From positions 39,974,714 through 40,038,713 of the forward strand of contig CM054145.1 in assembly GCA_028751875.1 (NCBI GenBank): a stretch of DNA of 64,000 bases. Direction: 5' to 3'. Below the pieces are notes generated by a model, which was given only the letters and a program-made list of their open reading frames with translations, made no database searches and was not told the origin of the DNA. Origin of the DNA: Rapana venosa (Eukaryota; Mollusca; Gastropoda; Neogastropoda; Muricidae). The translations under genes were made by a program, and so were the position numbers. Shown in pieces: positions 1 to 12,939 of the stretch. Position 1 is the stretch's first letter. The number at the start of each line of letters is the position of its first letter.

Positions 1-9
1 TTCCTTTCG

Positions 10-310
10 TTTCTCAGCTAGAGCACGGAGGTTCACCAATACTGGCAATAGAGAGACTTTGCTTTTGTGATCGTTTTTGCTCACCACCAAGGTAGCCCCA
101 TTCCACCTTCCGGGATGATATCATAACCCAGCACCAGTGTACATACATTTCTCAAATTTTGTCATCTGTTTCCACTGGCATGCAATGGCCTACTCTTCAA
201 AAAAGGCAAACGGGTTTTAATGTTTGCAGAGGATGTTCTGTAGGCATTTGCACAAAGGCACTCGGATTATAGTCTCATCTAAAGGACTGAACCTGTTTAT
301 GAACTATTCA
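10..310 (-). repeat. SINE-A copy, tail type 2
   Basis: Read on the minus strand, this copy starts with the SINE-A core (cctttagatgagactata), continues through the GAAGAGTAGGCCATTG block, and ends in the second tail type (GGCTACCTT, a GGTGAACCT block and CTCTAGCTGAG). The tRNA-like head is missing. The same core-plus-tail arrangement occurs at 13.9-14.3 kb and 28.1-28.5 kb. Confidence 0.7.
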
Positions 311-534
311 TGTTTCCACTGACAAGATGAAGCGTACGGACTATTCCAAGGGGCGCAATTCTGACCAAGCTGGGCCTGTTAATATGCTCATAGGTGTACA
401 ATCAATTAATGCCCATAACTCGGTCTACAACGACAGCAGTCAACAGCCACACTGCAGTTGTACTTCTTTTTCCCATTACTTCACAGGAAATCACAGGGGA
501 ACACCCTGCATCACCAGCACACTGACTGATGCAT

Positions 535-1022
535 AATACACTGTACAGCCACCACATAATACACTGTACAGCCACCACATGATACACTGTACAGCAACCA
601 CATAATACGCTGTACAGCCACCACATAATATGCTGTACAGTCACCACATAATACACTGTTCAGCCACCACATAATACACTGTACAGTCATCACATAATAC
701 ACTGTACAGCCACCACATGATACACTGTACAGTCACCACATAATACACTGTACAGCCACCACATAATACACTGTACAGTCACCACATGATACACTGTACA
801 GTCACCACATAATACACTGTACAGTCACCACATAATGCACTGTACAGTCACCACATAACACACTGTGCAGTCACCACATAATACACTGTACAGCCACCAC
901 ATAATACACTGTACAGCCACCACATAATACACTGTACAGTCACCACATAATACACTGTACAGTCACTACATAATACACTGTACAGCCACCACATAATACA
1001 CTGTACAGCCACCACATAATAC
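535..1022. repeat. 23-bp minisatellite, about 21 copies
   Basis: A direct tandem array with a strict 23-bp period; the word TGTACAG recurs at 542, 565, 588 and so on to 1002. Units begin ACACTGTACAGYCACCAC and end ATAAT. The main variation is C or T after ACAG. The T units contain the perfect palindrome ACTGTACAGT. Because 23 is not a multiple of 3, the long open frames across the array are artefacts and not genes. Confidence 0.95.
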
Positions 1023-1129
1023 ACACGTGGTGTTCCAGAAACACATCCTTTTAGGAAGTAAAACGGTCACAAGTTCAATTCCTGTCTGCAGCCAAACATT
1101 TCCTCTATCAACTACTAGACCATGAAACT

Positions 1130-1400
1130 GGTCTGGGTGTTAGTCTTCAGGATGAGACATTATTAATCAAGGTTCCACATGTGACATGTATACATTAAGC
1201 TCATGTAAAGGAGCCCATGGCAACAAGACAACATCCTCTGGAAAAGTTCTGTTGAAAAAAAAAAGCCAGTTTCATAGAGAACCGAACAAAGCAAAGTCTA
1301 GAAAATAATGTTTAAGAAAAGAGAAAAGGGTGGTGCTTTACTAGTACTAGTGATAGACCTTCATCTGGGAGTACAGCCCAAATGTCATATTGCCCAGAAA
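1130..1400 (+). repeat. SINE-B copy, diverged and 5'-truncated
   Basis: It carries the core (tagtcttcaggatgagac), the GGAGCCCATGGCAACAAG block and the GGGTGGTGCT stretch also seen in the fuller copies at 36.4 kb and 12.0-12.4 kb. The tRNA-like head is missing. Confidence 0.6.
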
Positions 1401-1431
1401 AAAATGCGTTCTTAATTTCAAAACACAAAAA

Positions 1432-1437
1432 TTTATT
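1432..1437 (-). other. poly(A) signal of the 869-aa BIR gene
   Basis: The minus strand reads AATAAA about 250 bp after the stop codon at 1685. This supports the view that the gene ends here without a RING exon. Confidence 0.5.
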
Positions 1438-1684
1438 GCAAACACAATGTAGCATAGCACACAAAACAGAGCTTTTTTAACACATCAAAACACACAACAC
1501 ACACACACCCTTTCTCCACCAACACACTCCCACCCACCCACTCACCCACCAACACTCACACACCCCTTCTTTCTATACCAGCACCCACCCCCCCCCACCA
1601 CCTTTCTCCTCCCCCCCCCCCCCCCCCCCCCCATCCACACACACACACGCTACAATACATACTGGGCGAAAAGACACACAGTGC

Positions 1685-1863
1685 CTAGTTCTGTTTGTCC
1701 TGAAGTTTCTCCCACGTGGCCCGCACGAAATCTGAGCCCATGACGGCATTCAGGTACGGGCAGTCAGGACGATGGCGCACGTGCTCATCCCAGATGTTGT
1801 GTGCAGACGTCAGGTAATCCAGCTCCAGCCCACAGTAAAAGCACTGCACTCTGCGTCCTGGAC
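1685..1863 (-). CDS. Exon 2 of the 869-aa BIR gene
   Basis: It encodes residues 811-869, the zinc-binding half of the BIR (CFYCG, IWDEH, HRPDC) and the C terminus ending LQDKQN. Confidence 0.85.
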
Positions 1864-2294
1864 CTGGCAAAACACATCATCTGACATTAAAAAAAGAAAA
1901 GAAATATACATTGAAAAAAGAACAGAGAAAACTAGAAATGGAAATGCATCTATCTATCTATCTATCTATTATATATATCTCTCTATATATATATTATATA
2001 GTCCTTCGGATGAGACTATAAACCGAGGCCCCGTGTGCGAACGCATGCAGAACATCTTGCGCACACATTAAATCCTGTTCCGCTTTTCAAAAGAGTAGGC
2101 CATTGTGTGCCGGTGGGAACAGATGACAAAATTTACAAAACCGCATACACACGGGGACTGGAGGTAAAAAAAGCACATGAGTGTTTATTCCATTATCCTT
2201 GATTAAAAAAATAAAGTCATCTGAGCGCTTTGATTTGTTGCTTTACAAGATTCATCGCTATACAAATTCCATACATTATTATTTATTATTATTA

Positions 2295-2332
<38 letters not shown>

Positions 2333-5300
2333 AATATGTATATATATATATATATGATTTAGTACAATACAGTGGAAGGACGGTAGCAGGACAGTTTAGA
2401 CAAGTCACCCGCCTAAAATTGTCAAAAGTGTAAGTCATGAGGTTCTGGGTTTCATTTCCAGCCTTGCCCATTTTCTCCAGTTTGACAGGAAAATCGAACT
2501 GAATGTCATGACTTTTGGAGGAGGCTCTAAACCAATCGAACGTGTTTTGCTTACAGACTTGAGCAAATCAAAAGAACCCATGGTAGTTGAAAATTGGAAA
2601 GAACAGGGAAGTAACTCCCGGATGTCCTACAAAATTGGTGGGTTCAATTCCCTAGTAAAAATGCGCTACCTTATAATTTATTAATTGTTTTATCTATTTA
2701 TTCTTTTATATCGAGGATAATGGAATAAGCACTCATGTGGTTTTTTACATCCAGTCCCCATGTGTATGCATTTTGTAAATTTTGTCATATGTTTCCACCG
2801 GCACACAATGACCTACTCTTCCGAAAAGCGGAACAGGATTTAACGTGTGCGCAAGATGTTCTGCATGCGTTCGAACACAGGGCCTCGGTTTATAGTCTCA
2901 TCCGAAGGTTTGTGTGTGTGGGGGGAGGGAGGGGGGGGGGGGGGGGGGGTCACATATGCAAAAGTCTCACCATAGGTTAACTTTTGGAGCTCTACCCATG
3001 GAATAAAAAAAAAGTATATATAATACAGGACACCATCCACTAAGCCTATGTACAGGTGTCAATATTTAGATGCAGAGCCAGACTGTGCGAGATGCCCACT
3101 TAGGGGAGATGACCCATGATGACTGATCATAACCACATCCCTCAAGTGACAGTCTCCCATGAATATTTAGCACCCCCCCCCAAAGGCTTTGAATGACACT
3201 AACAGTTACAGCAGGCATAGACAGATGCAGAGGAAAAACAAACAAACAAAACCAAAAAAAACAAAGCTGAAGTCACCATGATAGTACAGCAACAGGAGAG
3301 CTCTACTGAATCAGATACAGCTTTGTCTCATAGCATGATGATCAATGATGAGGACGAGGAGGATAATATTATTTAATAATGGAGATGTCGTGGAAGTGTA
3401 GCTTGTTCTGAGGTAACTTGACAGGGCTATACACCGCAATCCCTATCATACAAATAACAACCTGGCATCAACCAGGCCTGAGAAATAGAGGCATCATGAC
3501 CTACCTGTAAAGTGGATGATGCCTCAAGACTATGTGGTCTCAGTCTCTGTATTTCCAGTTACTTCATAATGTCATTTAGTAAACTTGCTGTGAATAGTAG
3601 CCCCCAAAACGCTGAAAAAAGTGTGCATGTGTCTGCATATGCACACACACACACATGGGATGGGATAGCCTGGTTGGTTAGAGCGTTGTGCATTGTGCCC
3701 ATGATCTCCTGACCTGAGTTCAAATCCCATTCAAGGGGATATTTTCCCCTGCAGTTAATGTCAGTGCCGACTCTACTCCCCTTAAAAGTCCTTCAGATGA
3801 GAGAATAAACCTAGGTCCTGTGTGCGAATGCACACAGAACATCTTATGCGCACATTAAAACCCATTCCGCTTTTCGGAAGAGAAGGCCATTGTGTGCCGG
3901 TGGGAACAGATGATAAAATGTACAAAACTGCATACACACGGGGTAGGTAAAGGTAAAGATAAAGGAGTCCCATAACCTATAAGGTCATAGGGGAGCGAGG
4001 CGTCAGAGACCTCACTTCTCTAGGGCCAGCATATTGAGGGCGGCGCCCATCTCCTCTCCCTCGCTGCTTTACCTTCCCTGACCCTAAAGAGGGCAGGTAC
4101 CCATTTACAGCTGGGTGAACTGGGGAAACTGTACTGAAGCCAAGGCGCGCAAACGGTCACCCATCCAACTGGTAACCGCACTCGACGCTGCTTAACTTGG
4201 CTGGGGGAAAGCGAGTGCTCCAACCACTGAGCTATCCCGTCCCGGGACGGGGATTGGACGTAAAAAAGCACAAGAGTGCTTATTCCATTAGCTTTGAAAT
4301 AAAAGAATTAAAAAATAAATAGTGGCCCACAAAAGCTGAAGAAAGTGTGCATGTGCTCTCACACACACACAGAACACACACAGACACACAACACAACACA
4401 CACCAATAATATACCAACCTATAAAGAAGAATCCTGACAGAGCCACATTGGCAGCATCGATACCACTGAGGTTGGGCCAGTCTTCAGGGTAGGTTGCCCT
4501 CCGTTTCCACAAATTCACAAAATTGCGATCGTTGGCCCGTGTGAGGTCAATGCGGGCAGTCTCTGGGGCCCAGGGTGGCAGGGAACTCGCTGCCTGTATT
4601 CTGACTGGAGGGAGGCGCGATGGAGCGGGTGGAGACGATGGTGAAGAGAACGAGTCGGCCTGGCCTTCTCTTGATTCTGCAGGGGTGGAATAATTGGAAT
4701 GTGAGGACTGAAACCCCCTCTCTGACTGGATGCTGCCATGAGGTGGGTGTGACTGACTTAAGGCTGAGGAAGGTGGCGCTGCAGCGTAACGGCCTTCTTC
4801 CTGCTCTCCACGTCTGTGAGCTGTGCAGCAGCAGCAGGACTCGTGACGGAGTTGCATGTCTTCCTCTTCTCTTGAATCAGAGGCCAGGTCAGTCCAGTCT
4901 GAGACGTGGGCAGAGCAACTGTGTGCATACTGGACAGCAGCTGGAGGACATCCTTCGCAGGCACCCGAAGCTGTGCAGTGCCACTCTTGCGAGTCAACAA
5001 CTGTTCCAGACATGTGCTGAGAGTTCCCTGGAGAACTGACTTGAACTGGTGCATGGAAGAACTCGAAGGAAGTTACTTGAACAGGCGTTTCTTGCAATGG
5101 CGTCTGTGAGACAGGAGAAGCAGAAGAACTTTCCGGGGTCTCTGTGCCAGTTTCATGACCTGCCACACGTACACCACCACAGCTGTCTTCTGTAGTGTCA
5201 TCGTTCCTGCCAGAAGCATTGGTAACGTCTGATGCAGCTCCTAGTCCAGATTGGGAATAAGGCCTCGATGCAGAAACAAAGTGAATTTCTTTCTGCTGTG

Positions 5301-6849
5301 TATTGTCTGTAGCTGTCTCTGAAGCTAGTGACTGACCAGCAGTTGTGTCCCCTGTCAATGAACCGTGACTTGCTTCTCCGGCATTCTGATGACGGACATC
5401 TTCTGCAATACTCTCATCTCCTGTCACGGCTGAGTCTTCAGCACAACAAATCTGAGCATCTTTCACTGACAAACTTTGAATCGCAGCCACTCTGTCTACT
5501 TTGGTTGTTCGTTCTCTGGAATCTGCTTCAGATGCGATTGGGTCTTCTGCCATTGGTGGAGCAACAGCTTGCTCATCTCCACCAGCCCCATCCAGCCTTG
5601 TTTCTATCCCATCTGGCTTCAGAGAAAAATGCAAACCCTTGACATCTCTTTTCAAGGCAGAACCCAGCCTGTCTCCTCCCCTTCTTGATCTCCGAGGGCC
5701 ACCCTGGGAAAGATCAGCACTGTTTTTTCTTTTGTCATATTTGGAAAAGTGTTTCTCAATACCATTGGTTTCAGATTCCTCTATATCGTCTTTCAACTTC
5801 AATGCTGGCGTCCCTCCAGATATTCCATGGATATCCTCTCCATGGTCGATCCATGAGGAGTTGTTGTAGTGAGCTTTTCCCCCTCCAACCTCAAGAGACT
5901 TCACTGACCCTTTACTCCTTTCCAAGCCAAACACTGGGTTGCTCGTTTCCCCCTCTTCATAAAGCTGGTCATAACGTCTGCTGGATGCAATGACATGCGC
6001 TCCTTCACTAGATGGGAGATGATAATCCAGAAATTCTTTTAAAGTCCCACTCAAGTAATGATGCAGAGTTGCTGGATACGGGTACAGAGAGTTTTTATTG
6101 TTCAAACCTTCAATGGTATTTTGAGATGGCAAAGCACTTTCCTCCACAGGAAGCACTGGTGGATCTTCTGTGTCTCCAGCTTGTGTCGATCCTGTGACAT
6201 TTATATTTTCCTTTTCATTTTGTTCCTGTTCTTTCTTTCTCAAGTCGTTCTCATATTCGATCATCTTAGATAAGCGTTCATAGATCAACTCCATCAATGC
6301 CACATTTTTTTTATTTCCTTCCTCTTTCAATTCACTGGAGCTCTGACTATGCGCCTTGAAATGGACCCCAGCATATTTCTTGGACACCGGTTCACCAAGA
6401 CTCTCAGGCTGTATGTAACGGGACAACTCCTCAACTGCCTCCTCATGATTCCCAATCTGTTGAAGAGCATCAGGAATCAGAGGATCAATTTTGTTGTCTG
6501 TCTCCTGGTAACCGCACGAATCTTGGCCACGAAAGAACCGATCTCCATCATACAGATAGTCTTTCTGCTGCACCATGTAACTCTGTTCCTTTTGCTTCTG
6601 GTGCATCCAAAACTTACAGAAAATGCCAAACTGTATCAAAGCAGAGAAGAACTGGTACATGGTGACATACTGACAGATGAACATGGCCTGTTTCTGCTGA
6701 GTCTCCTCTTCCAGCTGGTTGCCACCAAGCTTTTCCTCCTCATCCACGTTGGCAATAGGGGCGCCGTTCTCACTGGCGATGAGAGACCCTTCCACCTTGC
6801 GCTCCATCCGTTCCCTTTGTGAGGGCTGCTCCGCGCTGTTACAAACCAT
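1685..6849 (-). CDS. BIR-domain protein, 869 aa, two coding exons
   Basis: Coding exons are 6849-4419 and 1863-1685 (2,610 nt). The start has a strong context (ACCATGG). A donor (ATAG|gttggt) and acceptor (gccag|GTC) join in phase 1 inside a BIR domain. The BIR covers residues ~782-854: RRATYPEDWP and SGFFFIG from exon 1, then the zinc ligands C818, C821, H838 and C845 (CxxC...Hx6C) from exon 2. Residues ~56-81 are hydrophobic and could be a membrane anchor or amphipathic helix. Residues ~85-780 are Ser/Glu-rich and probably disordered. BIR domains bind caspases or IAP-binding motifs; here the positions matching XIAP Trp310 and Trp323 are Tyr827 and His841, so classic binding is doubtful. There is no RING: a stop and a poly(A) signal follow the BIR. 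The splice model is inferred from sequence only. Confidence 0.85.
1998..2215 (+). repeat. SINE-A copy, tail type 1
   Basis: Core GTCCTTCGGATGAGACTATA, then GAAGAGTAGGCCATTGTGTG-like sequence, then the tail type 1 block (CACGGGGACTGGA...GTGTTTATTCCATTATCC). It lacks the tRNA-like head. It sits in the BIR-gene intron, antisense to the gene. Confidence 0.8.
2222..2297 (+). repeat. LINE/SINE 3'-tail repeat (GCGCT family)
   Basis: GAGCGCTTTGATTTGTTGCT followed by TTACAAGATTCATCGCTATA and an ATT-rich end. The same block recurs at 24.8, 37.2 and 62.3 kb. Confidence 0.6.
2380..2670 (+). repeat. Interspersed repeat C
   Basis: It aligns along its length with 40.7-41.0 kb: GGGTTTCATTTCCAGCCTTG, an AACTGAATGTCATGAC block, GGAGGCTCTAAACC and TAACTCCCGGATGTCC. 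A B-box-like GGGTTTCATTTCC suggests a tRNA-derived head. Its TTTTGGAGGAGGCTCTAAACC stretch resembles the SINE-A core. Confidence 0.6.
2690..2912 (-). repeat. SINE-A copy, tail type 1
   Basis: Reverse complement of the core, middle and tail type 1. The copy starts at the core (cctagtctcat... reversed) next to a poly-G tract at 2921-2950. Confidence 0.8.
3655..4310 (+). repeat. SINE-A copy with tRNA-like head, split by another SINE
   Basis: This is one of the fuller copies. The head has an A-box-like stretch (TAGCCTGGTTGGTTAGAGCG) and a B-box-like GAGTTCAAATCCC, then the core (cttcagatgaga), middle and tail type 1. The tail is cut after CACACGGGG at 3943 and resumes at 4253 (ATTGGACGTAAAAAAGCAC) because a second element occupies 3944-4246. 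Confidence 0.85.
3944..4246 (-). mobile_element. Composite tRNA/5S-rRNA-like SINE inserted in SINE-A
   Basis: On the minus strand it begins with a tRNA-like A box (GGGATAGCTCAGTGGTTGGA). It then runs into a 5S-rRNA-like segment: AAGTTAAGCAGCGTCGAG, then TTGGATGGGTGACCG, which match the 5S internal promoter blocks. Next comes CACCCAGCTGTAAATGGGTA. It is flanked by ACGGGG at 3938-3943 and 4247-4252, a likely target-site duplication. Confidence 0.75.
4419..6849 (-). CDS. Exon 1 of the 869-aa BIR gene
   Basis: It encodes residues 1-810 plus the first base of codon 811: the N-terminal hydrophobic segment, the long acidic/Ser-rich region and the first half of the BIR. Past the donor the frame stays open for 42 further codons of low-complexity Cys/Val sequence that is intron. 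A possible acceptor (cttcattcag) lies just upstream of the ATG, so a 5' UTR exon may exist farther right. Confidence 0.85.
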
Positions 6850-8640
<1,791 letters not shown>

Positions 8641-8649
8641 CTTCTTAGT

Positions 8650-10447
8650 GGTCATTATATAAACCTGAAAATGGGACTATGTACAAGAGATTGAGCAATT
8701 TCAATCAAAAGCATCTGATCTGACAGTAGATTCTGAGAGGCTTCTTCAGAAAAATTCAAGTCCTTGAAACGTTTTGGTAGAAACTGGAGCACTTTACAAC
8801 AATTGTATAATATATGACTAATGCCAAACTTTTGGCCACAAATACACTTTGTTTTTACAATATTTCATTTTGATAGCATCAAGTCAAATTCAGCAGATCA
8901 TACTACTAATACTAGAAATTACCCTCAAATAGAAGCTAGAATGATTTGACATCAGCTGCCAGTATAATAGATCCCATTCTTTTCCCAGATACTGAAAGGA
9001 TCTTATCATGTTTAAGGAAATGTGCCCATGATGTTGACTGTCACAAATGGTACACCTCTTTTTCTGAAGGAAGAGTGTTTACTATTTGGGAGTTGTTGGT
9101 ATCTTTAGCTCCATTCTTGGCTGACTTGTTGGCTAACTCGTTACCCCATAGACCACAATGGGAAGGTACCCAACAAAAATTTACATCTGTGCCTTTGATT
9201 CTCATATAATGAATGGAATGACCGACTTCAATGATCATGTCATGACGTGTATCCAAATTAAAAGACTCTAGGACAGTTAATACTGGCTTTGAGTCAACAA
9301 AAAATACAACTTTGAAAAGGATTTTTGGAAGATTTAACAAATTACCTAAACCTTTTAAAATGGCAAGAAGTTCAGCAGTAAATACTGACAACTGTTTACC
9401 CAGAAAATACGATTTTCTGACTTTAAGAGCTGGGATTACAAAGGCAGCTCCTACAGATTTATCTTCTATCACTGATCTGTCTGTATAAATTTGAAGGTAG
9501 GCTCTGTATTTATTATATAGATGTGTTCTCTAATGGAAGTTGTTAAAATATTAACATTTTTACCTTTTTTCATATTAATCATTTTAATGTAGTTGATGTC
9601 ATAAGTTGCTCTAAGTAACTCCCAACTTGGAATGGGTGAATATGATGGGTGTATAGCTACATCTGCTGGACTAATTTTTGACTTTTTAAATAACTCAGAA
9701 GCGTAAGTAGCAGAATTTTTTTGTGATGAAATAGATTTTGCTCTTTTAGGGAAGTCAAGCTCAGACCACACTGCTATTTCTTGGTGTACAAAATTTTCCC
9801 TTGAGCTACTTCTGATGATAAATTTTGCTGTTGATAATTCCTGAAAAGTATTTATTGGTAAAACACCAGCTTCTTTTTGTACGATTCCTGGCTGGAAGCA
9901 TGGATTGGCACACCAAGAGAAAGTTTGATAGCTTTATTGTCTATGCTCTGAATCTTTTTTAACAGGTATTTTGGAGCACTGAAGAACAACTCTTGTGCAT
10001 AAGACAATTTAGACCTAATTAGAGTAATGAAAGGTGAATTAAATTCTGAGAGTTCATTCCCCATGGTAGTTTGCTTGTGACCTTCAAAATATTTAAACTC
10101 TTTCTAGCCTCGGTGAGGATATGATCGATATGAAAATTCCAAGTTAGTTTCGATGTGATATGGAGCCCTAGAAATTTGATCCTTTGTGTATACTTTCCTT
10201 GTAACTTAAATATTGGAAGATTATTTGGAACACTTCCTGAATCAAATAGCATCATCTTTGGGGTTTTTTGTCGAAAGAGATAAACCATTTTCTATCATGA
10301 AGTTTCCAAGTCTGTCCAACTCAGTTTGATACAATCTTCTAAGATGGTTTTGAGCTCTTTGAGAAGTTGATTTTTTTCAATGTGGTGTTCATCCACATGC
10401 AGATGTCATCGGCATATTGAACCAAGACCACATTACTTGACAGAGCT
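8650..10447 (-). pseudogene. Decayed non-LTR retrotransposon: RT end, RNase H and zinc knuckle
   Basis: Reading right to left on the minus strand, a reverse-transcriptase YADD box (VLVQYADDICMW) lies at about 10400-10430. An RT thumb-like part follows at 10288-10064 (IKFLGLHITSKLTWNFHI). An RNase H domain lies near 9490-9050 with YTD, TAEL, VDSK and WVPSHCGLWGNELA; the last catalytic Asp is Asn here. A CICGQKFGISHILYNCC knuckle sits near 8830. At least four frameshifts or stops separate the pieces, and the N-terminal part is missing, cut at a (GT)n tract. A C-terminal RNase H points to an I-, Nimb- or Jockey-like clade, which I cannot resolve. It is inactive. Confidence 0.85.
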
Positions 10448-10449
10448 TT

Positions 10450-10452
10450 AGG

Positions 10453-10497
<45 letters not shown>
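10450..10497. repeat. (GT)24 microsatellite
   Basis: It borders the 5'-truncated edge of the decayed retrotransposon on one side and a SINE-A copy on the other. Confidence 0.95.
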
Positions 10498-10498
<1 letters not shown>

Positions 10499-10499
10499 A

Positions 10500-10680
10500 A
10501 TGATAATGAATAAGCACTCATGTACTTTGTTTTACATCCAGTCCTTGTGTGCATGCAGTTTTGTCAACTTTGACATCCGTTCCTACTGACACACAATTAC
10601 CTACTCTTCCAAAAAGCAGAGCAGGGTTTAACATGTGTGCAAGAAGTTTTGTTTGTGATCACACATGGGACCTCGTGTGT
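10500..10680 (-). repeat. SINE-A copy, tail type 1
   Basis: The reverse orientation shows GAATAAGCACTCATGTACTT, then ACATCCAGTCC and CCTACTCTTCC. The core end is degraded. Confidence 0.7.
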
Positions 10681-10729
10681 GTTTCACTGGTTGTGTGTGT
10701 GTTTATTTTTATTTTCATTTCTTTCTTTT

Positions 10730-10932
10730 ATTTTGAGGAAAATGGAATAACTTTTTTTGCTTTATTCCAGTCCCCATGTGTATTCAGTTTTGTAAATTTT
10801 ATCATCTGTTCCTATTGGCACACAATGGCCTACCCTTTCTTAAAGCGGAACAGGTTTAACCTGTGCACAAGATGTTCTGCACGCGTTCACACACAGGACC
10901 TTGGTTTATGGTCTCATCGAAGGACTTGTCAC
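10730..10932 (-). repeat. SINE-A copy, tail type 1
   Basis: Reverse copy in tandem with the previous one: the ATTTTGAGGAAAATGGAATA tail, CCAGTCCCCATGTGTATTCA, then the core TTATGGTCTCATCGAAGGAC. Confidence 0.8.
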
Positions 10933-10939
10933 TAGCCCA

Positions 10940-11990
10940 TATCATGGCATATGAATAGATGTGCATATGATATAATAGTGAACAAATAGGTTAAGCCACG
11001 GAATTGTATTTTCTAATGCAGCATAAGCACAAAAACATAGAATGTTCATGTAGTTTCAGAGAGTGTAAGCATAATACTTCTTAACTATGCTGCAAGAATA
11101 ATTGGGTATTATAAAAGTTTCAATGATTCTATAAATGTATATATAATGTAATATGTACACAAACTTAGTCCTCTGTCAATGTGTCATGTTGTAGCTTAAT
11201 AGTTAATAACTTTAACTTAAATTCCGATGGGAACCAGTAGGCCCTAGTAGTCTAATATGGTGATACAAACTTTTTTTCACCAGGCTATAATTCCAGTGCT
11301 CAAACTGGGGAACAAACCGAAAAAAAGTAAAAGATTATGTTGACAACTTTTCCTCATCTTGCCCTCAGTACAAAGACTGAAAGAGTGTGTGTGTGTGTGT
11401 GTGCATACGTACATGCGCGCAAATACGTGCGTGTCTGTAACATTTGGGAGCTCTTCACATCATACAATGAGTATTTATAAATTCACTCATCATTATGACC
11501 TAGCGTTTCTAAAAAAATAAGTTTACATTGTTAGCCTAGTCGAGTTATCATGTTAGTCAAGTCGTAACAATGAGCAATATCATAAGTAGCCTAATTCAGG
11601 TGCACTCACTGTGTAATTCTAAAGGAAAAAAATCACAAAACAGTCCACGAAACTGTCTGTTACCTGTTAATGTCCATGTCGCCTCCGATTTTCAGACTAG
11701 GCTATTTGAACGGTAAACGAACAGTCCCTGGTCATTCCAAGAGTTCAAAATGGCGGTCGAGATGTTTAGAAGACGAAAATAATTCATGTTCGGGTTTTCC
11801 CGATTCAGGATTTCGAAAACTTTCTGGAGGATGTCAGCATGGTTACATAAGTCAATTGCCATACCTGTTTCACATCTCCACAATACTTATGGCGTAATAT
11901 TTTGGCCATATTAAAAAAGTCAGTTACCGCTATCAGTTTGATAAAACCAAACATATTGTATATCAAAGTAAAGTTTATTACATGCACTTT
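10940..11990. other. AT-rich unique stretch, no gene supported
   Basis: There is no clear repeat and no splice-supported exon. The plus strand has a YY1-like word CAAAATGGCGGTC at about 11747 opening a 10-codon frame, and the minus strand has a 63-codon frame at 11883-11692 with no known domain. Confidence 0.5.
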
Positions 11991-11999
11991 TATAGTAAT

Positions 12000-12405
12000 A
12001 TATTGTGTTGTGTTGTATTGTATTGTTTTGTATTGTATTCCACTGTCAGTCACGCAGATTTCTATAGTGAAATTTGAGCTGCTCTCCCCAGGGAGAGCAT
12101 GTGACCACAAGAGTAGCCCAACCATTTTTTTTCTTTTCCTGTCTGCAAGTGTATTTGTTTCCCTATCAAAGTGACTGTTTTTCTACATAATTTTTCCTGG
12201 GACTACTCTCTTGTTGCTGTGGGTTCTTTTACATACGCTAAATATGTGTAACTAGCACCCAGACCACCACTCATGGTCTAATGGAGGGGGTGGGGTGGGG
12301 GCGAGGGGTGAGTGAGGATCAAACCACCACACACTTTGAACCCGGACTTTTCCCTTTCTAGGCAGGTACCTTACCTCTAGACCACTGACTCACCTCTAGG
12401 TCTTT
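12000..12405 (-). repeat. SINE-B copy, near full length
   Basis: The minus strand shows a tRNA-like start (CAGTGGTCTAGAGGTAAGG), a B-box-like GGTGGTTTGATCC, AAAGAACCCACAGCAACAAG, a CTCTCCCTGGGGAGAGCAGC hairpin and an AATACAATACAAAAC-type tail. The fuller plus-strand copy is at 36.4 kb. Confidence 0.8.
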
Positions 12406-12939
12406 AGTATTTACAGAGGTATTTGTCTACAGATATCTCTGTGTTTTGCCTTAAAAGTAAGTCAGTCAACAATAGAAAACAAAAACCCTTTTCACACACA
12501 CACACACACACACACAGAGGCTTACCTGTGAAACAATCAGCAAACCCACAAGAACTAATCACATTGATTTCACACATAGTATTGTGTACTCAGGCTCAGG
12601 AATCACTTTGAAGTACAATTTCTCAATATGCTTCTTTGAGCATGTATGTCTTCTTTGCCGCCAGTTTCCCCACGGAAAACTGTCAACTCACAGTAACGCA
12701 AAAAAATTTTTTTTTTAAATCCAAAAGTATACACAAGAAGCATCTGACAGTTAAAGGGAAGGGAGTCATATGAAAGGAGACGGATTCAGCTTACATAATG
12801 TGTAGTAGTTTCCTTTGGATTGAACACAATCAAGTGTTCAAACTTTTTTTTTCTTTTCTGAAGCTAGGACATAGCATTTCAAGAGGTAGTAGGTGTCATA
12901 GCTTGAGTTAAGGCAACATCCATGAGTTAAAAACCTGTT

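Noticed and set aside
402..1020. Open frames of 60-85 codons (Cys/Tyr/Val-rich) across the 23-bp array
   Set aside because: The 23-bp period rotates the frame and the peptides are products of the repeat.
1..1680. A RING exon completing the 869-aa BIR protein
   Set aside because: I looked on the minus strand for a CxxC...CPxC pattern and found none; a stop and AATAAA follow the BIR.
4154..4200. 5S rRNA gene fragment
   Set aside because: Only the internal-promoter part of 5S is present and it is fused to tRNA-like and SINE sequence; it is not a gene.
4620..6822. Several plus-strand open frames up to 157 codons
   Set aside because: They are antisense shadows of the large BIR-gene exon, with no independent domain or splice support.
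11692..11883. Minus-strand 63-codon frame (ILQKVFEILNRENPN) with F-box-like feel, and a plus-strand CAAAATGGCGGTC start-like site
   Set aside because: The peptide is too short and matches no domain; no partner exon was found on either strand.
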